This document shows, piece after piece, positions 4,324 to 6,515 of a DNA stretch of 6,515 nt (positions are counted from its first letter, which is position 1; the number at the start of each line of letters is the position of its first letter). The stretch comes from Bacillota bacterium (GTDB lineage Bacteria > Bacillota > Limnochordia > Darwinibacteriales > Darwinibacteriaceae). The stretch is taken from assembly GCA_012799115.1 (NCBI GenBank), contig JAAZLY010000176.1:1-6515 (forward strand), read 5' to 3'. The translations under genes and the position numbers were made by a program. The notes below the pieces were generated by a model, which searched no databases, was not told where the DNA came from, and worked only from the letters and a program-made list of their open reading frames with translations.

Positions 4324-5750
4324 TAGGCATTCTCCTCTGCCAGAGCTTTGCCCTTAGCCACCGCCTCATCAATGGTACCTACCATAAAGAAGGCGTTTTC
4401 GGGCAGGTCGTCATGCTTCCCTTCCAGAATCTCCTTAAAGCCTCGTACCGTCTCTTTTACAGGCACGTACTTTCCGGGAATTCCAGTAAAGGTCTCCGCT
4501 ACAAACATGGGTTGGGACATAAAACGTTCAAGACGCCGGGCTCGGGCCACAGTCAGTTGGTCCTCATCGGAAAGCTCATCCATACCCAGAATGGCGATGA
4601 TATCCTGAAGCTCGCTGTACCGTTGCAGTACTTGCTGTACGCCCCGGGCCACCTCATAGTGCTCATTGCCTACGATGTCTGGAGCCAGAATGCGCGAGGT
4701 TGACGCTAGTGGGTCGACTGCAGGGTAAATTCCCTTTTCTGAAATCCGACGTTCGAGATTCGTCGTAGCATCTAAGTGTGCAAAGGTTGTGGCTGGAGCT
4801 GGATCCGTGTAGTCATCAGCAGGAACATAGATGGCCTGAATGGACGTAATGGATCCTTGCTTTGTTGTTGTAATCCGTTCCTGTAACTGACCCATTTCCG
4901 TAGCGAGGGTAGGTTGGTACCCTGCTGCCGAAGGCATACGGCCGAGTAGAGCTGATACCTCTGAGCCAGCCTGCGTAAAGCGGAAAATGTTATCGATAAA
5001 CAAGAGAACGTCTTGTCTCTCTTCGTCCCTGAAGTACTCGGCCAAGGTCAACCCAGTCAGACCCACACGCAAACGGGCCCCAGGAGGTTCATTCATTTGA
5101 CCGAAGACCATCGCGGTCTTGTCAATAACACCGGATTCCTGCATCTCGAAGTACAGATCGTTTCCTTCTCGGGTTCGTTCGCCAACACCGGCGAAGACGG
5201 AGTAACCACCGTGTTCATGGGCAATATTGCGGATCAATTCCATAATTAGAATGGTCTTGCCCACTCCTGCTCCGCCAAACAACCCGATTTTCCCACCTCT
5301 GGCATAGGGCGCCAGAAGGTCGACAACTTTGATACCGGTCTCCAGCATCGTACTTGATGGTTCCACCTCATCAACACTTGGAGCGGATCGATGGATAGGC
5401 CATCTTTCCTTACCCTGCACCGCTCCCTTACCATCGATGGGATCGCCTAGAACATTGAACAAACGTCCTAATGTCTCAGGACCGACAGGAACTGAGATCG
5501 GTCCACCAAGATCGACAGCTTCCATTCCACGTTGCAGACCGTCAGTGGATGCCATGGCGATACAACGCACCACATTGTTCCCTAGATGCTGGGCAGCTTC
5601 TAGAGTCAAATCGATTTCGTTGCCTTCCACTTCACCCTTGATCTGAATGGCCGTGAGCAAATCGGGAAGCTGCTCGGGCGCAAACTCAATATCCACTACA
5701 GGTCCGATGACTTGGACAACTTTTCCTTTATTCATAGTAATGCTCATCAT
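4323..5750 (-). CDS. atpD: F1 ATP synthase beta subunit (catalytic)
   Basis: Catalytic subunit that makes ATP from ADP and phosphate in the alpha3beta3 ring. The 475 residues match the usual length. Seen in order: the N-terminal barrel with GKVVQVIGPVVDIEF (9-23), Walker A GGAGVGKT (159-166), the catalytic glutamate in GVGERTREGNDLY (E191, R192), Walker B VLLFIDN with D253, the SALLGRMPSAAGYQPTL block (266-282), and DELSD (391-395), the loop that meets gamma and epsilon. Nothing essential is missing. Three ATGs lie close together (5750, 5747, 5735); the first two are served by GAGGGGG (5755-5761), and I use 5750, although 5747 is equally credible. It starts 17 nt after atpG ends and overlaps atpC by one base, so the three genes form one operon. 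A V-type or alternative F-type (N-ATPase) beta is not supported by the standard gene order. Confidence 0.98.
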   Translation of the reverse strand: MMSITMNKGKVVQVIGPVVDIEFAPEQLPDLLTAIQIKGEVEGNEIDLTLEAAQHLGNNVVRCIAMASTDGLQRGMEAVDLGGPISVPVGPETLGRLFNVLGDPIDGKGAVQGKERWPIHRSAPSVDEVEPSSTMLETGIKVVDLLAPYARGGKIGLFGGAGVGKTILIMELIRNIAHEHGGYSVFAGVGERTREGNDLYFEMQESGVIDKTAMVFGQMNEPPGARLRVGLTGLTLAEYFRDEERQDVLLFIDNIFRFTQAGSEVSALLGRMPSAAGYQPTLATEMGQLQERITTTKQGSITSIQAIYVPADDYTDPAPATTFAHLDATTNLERRISEKGIYPAVDPLASTSRILAPDIVGNEHYEVARGVQQVLQRYSELQDIIAILGMDELSDEDQLTVARARRLERFMSQPMFVAETFTGIPGKYVPVKETVRGFKEILEGKHDDLPENAFFMVGTIDEAVAKGKALAEENA

Positions 5751-5767
5751 TAAACCCCCTCACAGTT

Positions 5768-6515
5768 CTACGATTGCAATGCGTCTGCACCGCCCACGAT
5801 TTCTGCTATCTCCTTGGTAATCTGAGCCTGACGCGCTCTGTTATAGGTTATATTCAACTCTCGAATCAGTTCTCCAGCATTATCGGATGCATTGCCCATG
5901 GCCGTCATCCTCGCGCCCAACTCACTAGCCTTGGCCTCTGCTAAGGCCTGATAGACTGCTGCATTAACATAGAGAGGAACCAGTGATTCCAAGACAGCGT
6001 GAACGGATGGTTCATATACATACAAAGGCTCGGGCCCCTCTTCTTTCTCGTCCCTAATCTGTTCTGGCAAGGGCAAGACATTCCGTAGTTTGACCCTGTG
6101 AGTTACGGTGTTGATATACTCCGTGTACAGAATCGTGACATGATCAAAGAGCCTATGCTCAAAGAAGTCAAAGATCACATGACCGATATCCTGAGCTGTT
6201 CTGAGACTTGCTACATCGCCAATTCCCACAAACTCCGCCAAGGCGGTACGATTACGTCTCCGGAAATGATCCCGGACCTTTCTGCCCACAATCACCATCT
6301 CTGTTTCAGGATGCTCCTGCAAAAAGGCTTCGGCCTGCCTGATGATGGCCGCATTATATCCTCCAGCCAAACCCCGGTCTCCTGCTAAGACCAAGAGACA
6401 ATGGGATTCACCTTTTCTACCCTGCGCAACTTCTGGAAGCTCTTCACCTGCTTGTTCCACGGCCCTTAATGCAGTACCAAGGGAGCTTGTCAGACGTTCA
6501 TAATATAGACGGGTA
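5768..6515 (-). CDS. atpG: F1 ATP synthase gamma subunit (5' end outside window)
   Basis: Rotating central shaft of F1, driving the conformational changes in the beta subunits. The frame runs in from the window edge and shows about 249 codons; with a usual length near 285, roughly 40 N-terminal residues are missing, namely the first part of the long coiled-coil helix. A GTG at 6460 is internal, because the frame continues upstream as TRLYYERLTSSLGTALRA. Visible family motifs are VLAGDRGLAGGYNAAI, where many homologues have GLCGG, and the conserved C-terminal helix with ELNITYNRARQAQITKEIAE ending IVGGADAL, which enters the alpha3beta3 ring. It is followed after 17 nt by atpD. The atp operon promoter lies outside the window. 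Confidence 0.97.
   Translation of the reverse strand, partial: TRLYYERLTSSLGTALRAVEQAGEELPEVAQGRKGESHCLLVLAGDRGLAGGYNAAIIRQAEAFLQEHPETEMVIVGRKVRDHFRRRNRTALAEFVGIGDVASLRTAQDIGHVIFDFFEHRLFDHVTILYTEYINTVTHRVKLRNVLPLPEQIRDEKEEGPEPLYVYEPSVHAVLESLVPLYVNAAVYQALAEAKASELGARMTAMGNASDNAGELIRELNITYNRARQAQITKEIAEIVGGADALQS

Overview
The window comes from an endospore-forming, flagellated member of the Bacillota (Firmicutes), most likely a Clostridia-type lineage. The evidence is an F1 ATP synthase operon, SpoIIID, a SpoIIQ-like protein, an Mbl/MreB protein and two flagellar rod proteins in one cluster, with strong Shine-Dalgarno (SD) sites before most genes. The species cannot be named from the sequence. 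Every gene is on the minus strand, so transcription runs from high to low coordinates.

In order of transcription: (1) the end of the atp operon, atpG (gamma, 5' end outside the window), atpD (beta) and atpC (epsilon), closed by a clear Rho-independent terminator at 3873-3899; (2) a sporulation segment, with a catalytically degenerate LytM/M23 protein of SpoIIQ type (3107-3823) and spoIIID (2777-3043); (3) the cell-shape actin mbl/mreB (1663-2676); (4) a flagellar segment, a flgF-like rod gene (858-1592) and flgG (1-731, 3' end outside the window).

The gaps are short and hold a surprising amount of regulatory signal. Each functional block seems to have its own sigma-factor site: a sigma-F-like site before spoIIQ (forespore), a sigma-E-like site before spoIIID (mother cell), and a near-consensus sigma-D/sigma-28 site before flgF (motility). 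These are pattern matches by eye.

The most unusual observation is that the flgF-like gene has no ATG, GTG or TTG at its conserved N-terminus. An ATT codon lies 7 nt after GGAGG, exactly where the family N-terminus should begin, which implies AUU initiation. The same junction has a 10-bp inverted repeat whose 5' arm lies upstream of the predicted sigma-D start site, so only read-through mRNA from mbl would carry the full hairpin. The mbl leader has a 12-bp helix that would cover its SD, and the 126-nt flgF-flgG gap can fold into several helices. No mobile element, CRISPR array, tRNA or rRNA was seen. I do not see a wholly new system; the interest lies in the regulatory junctions.
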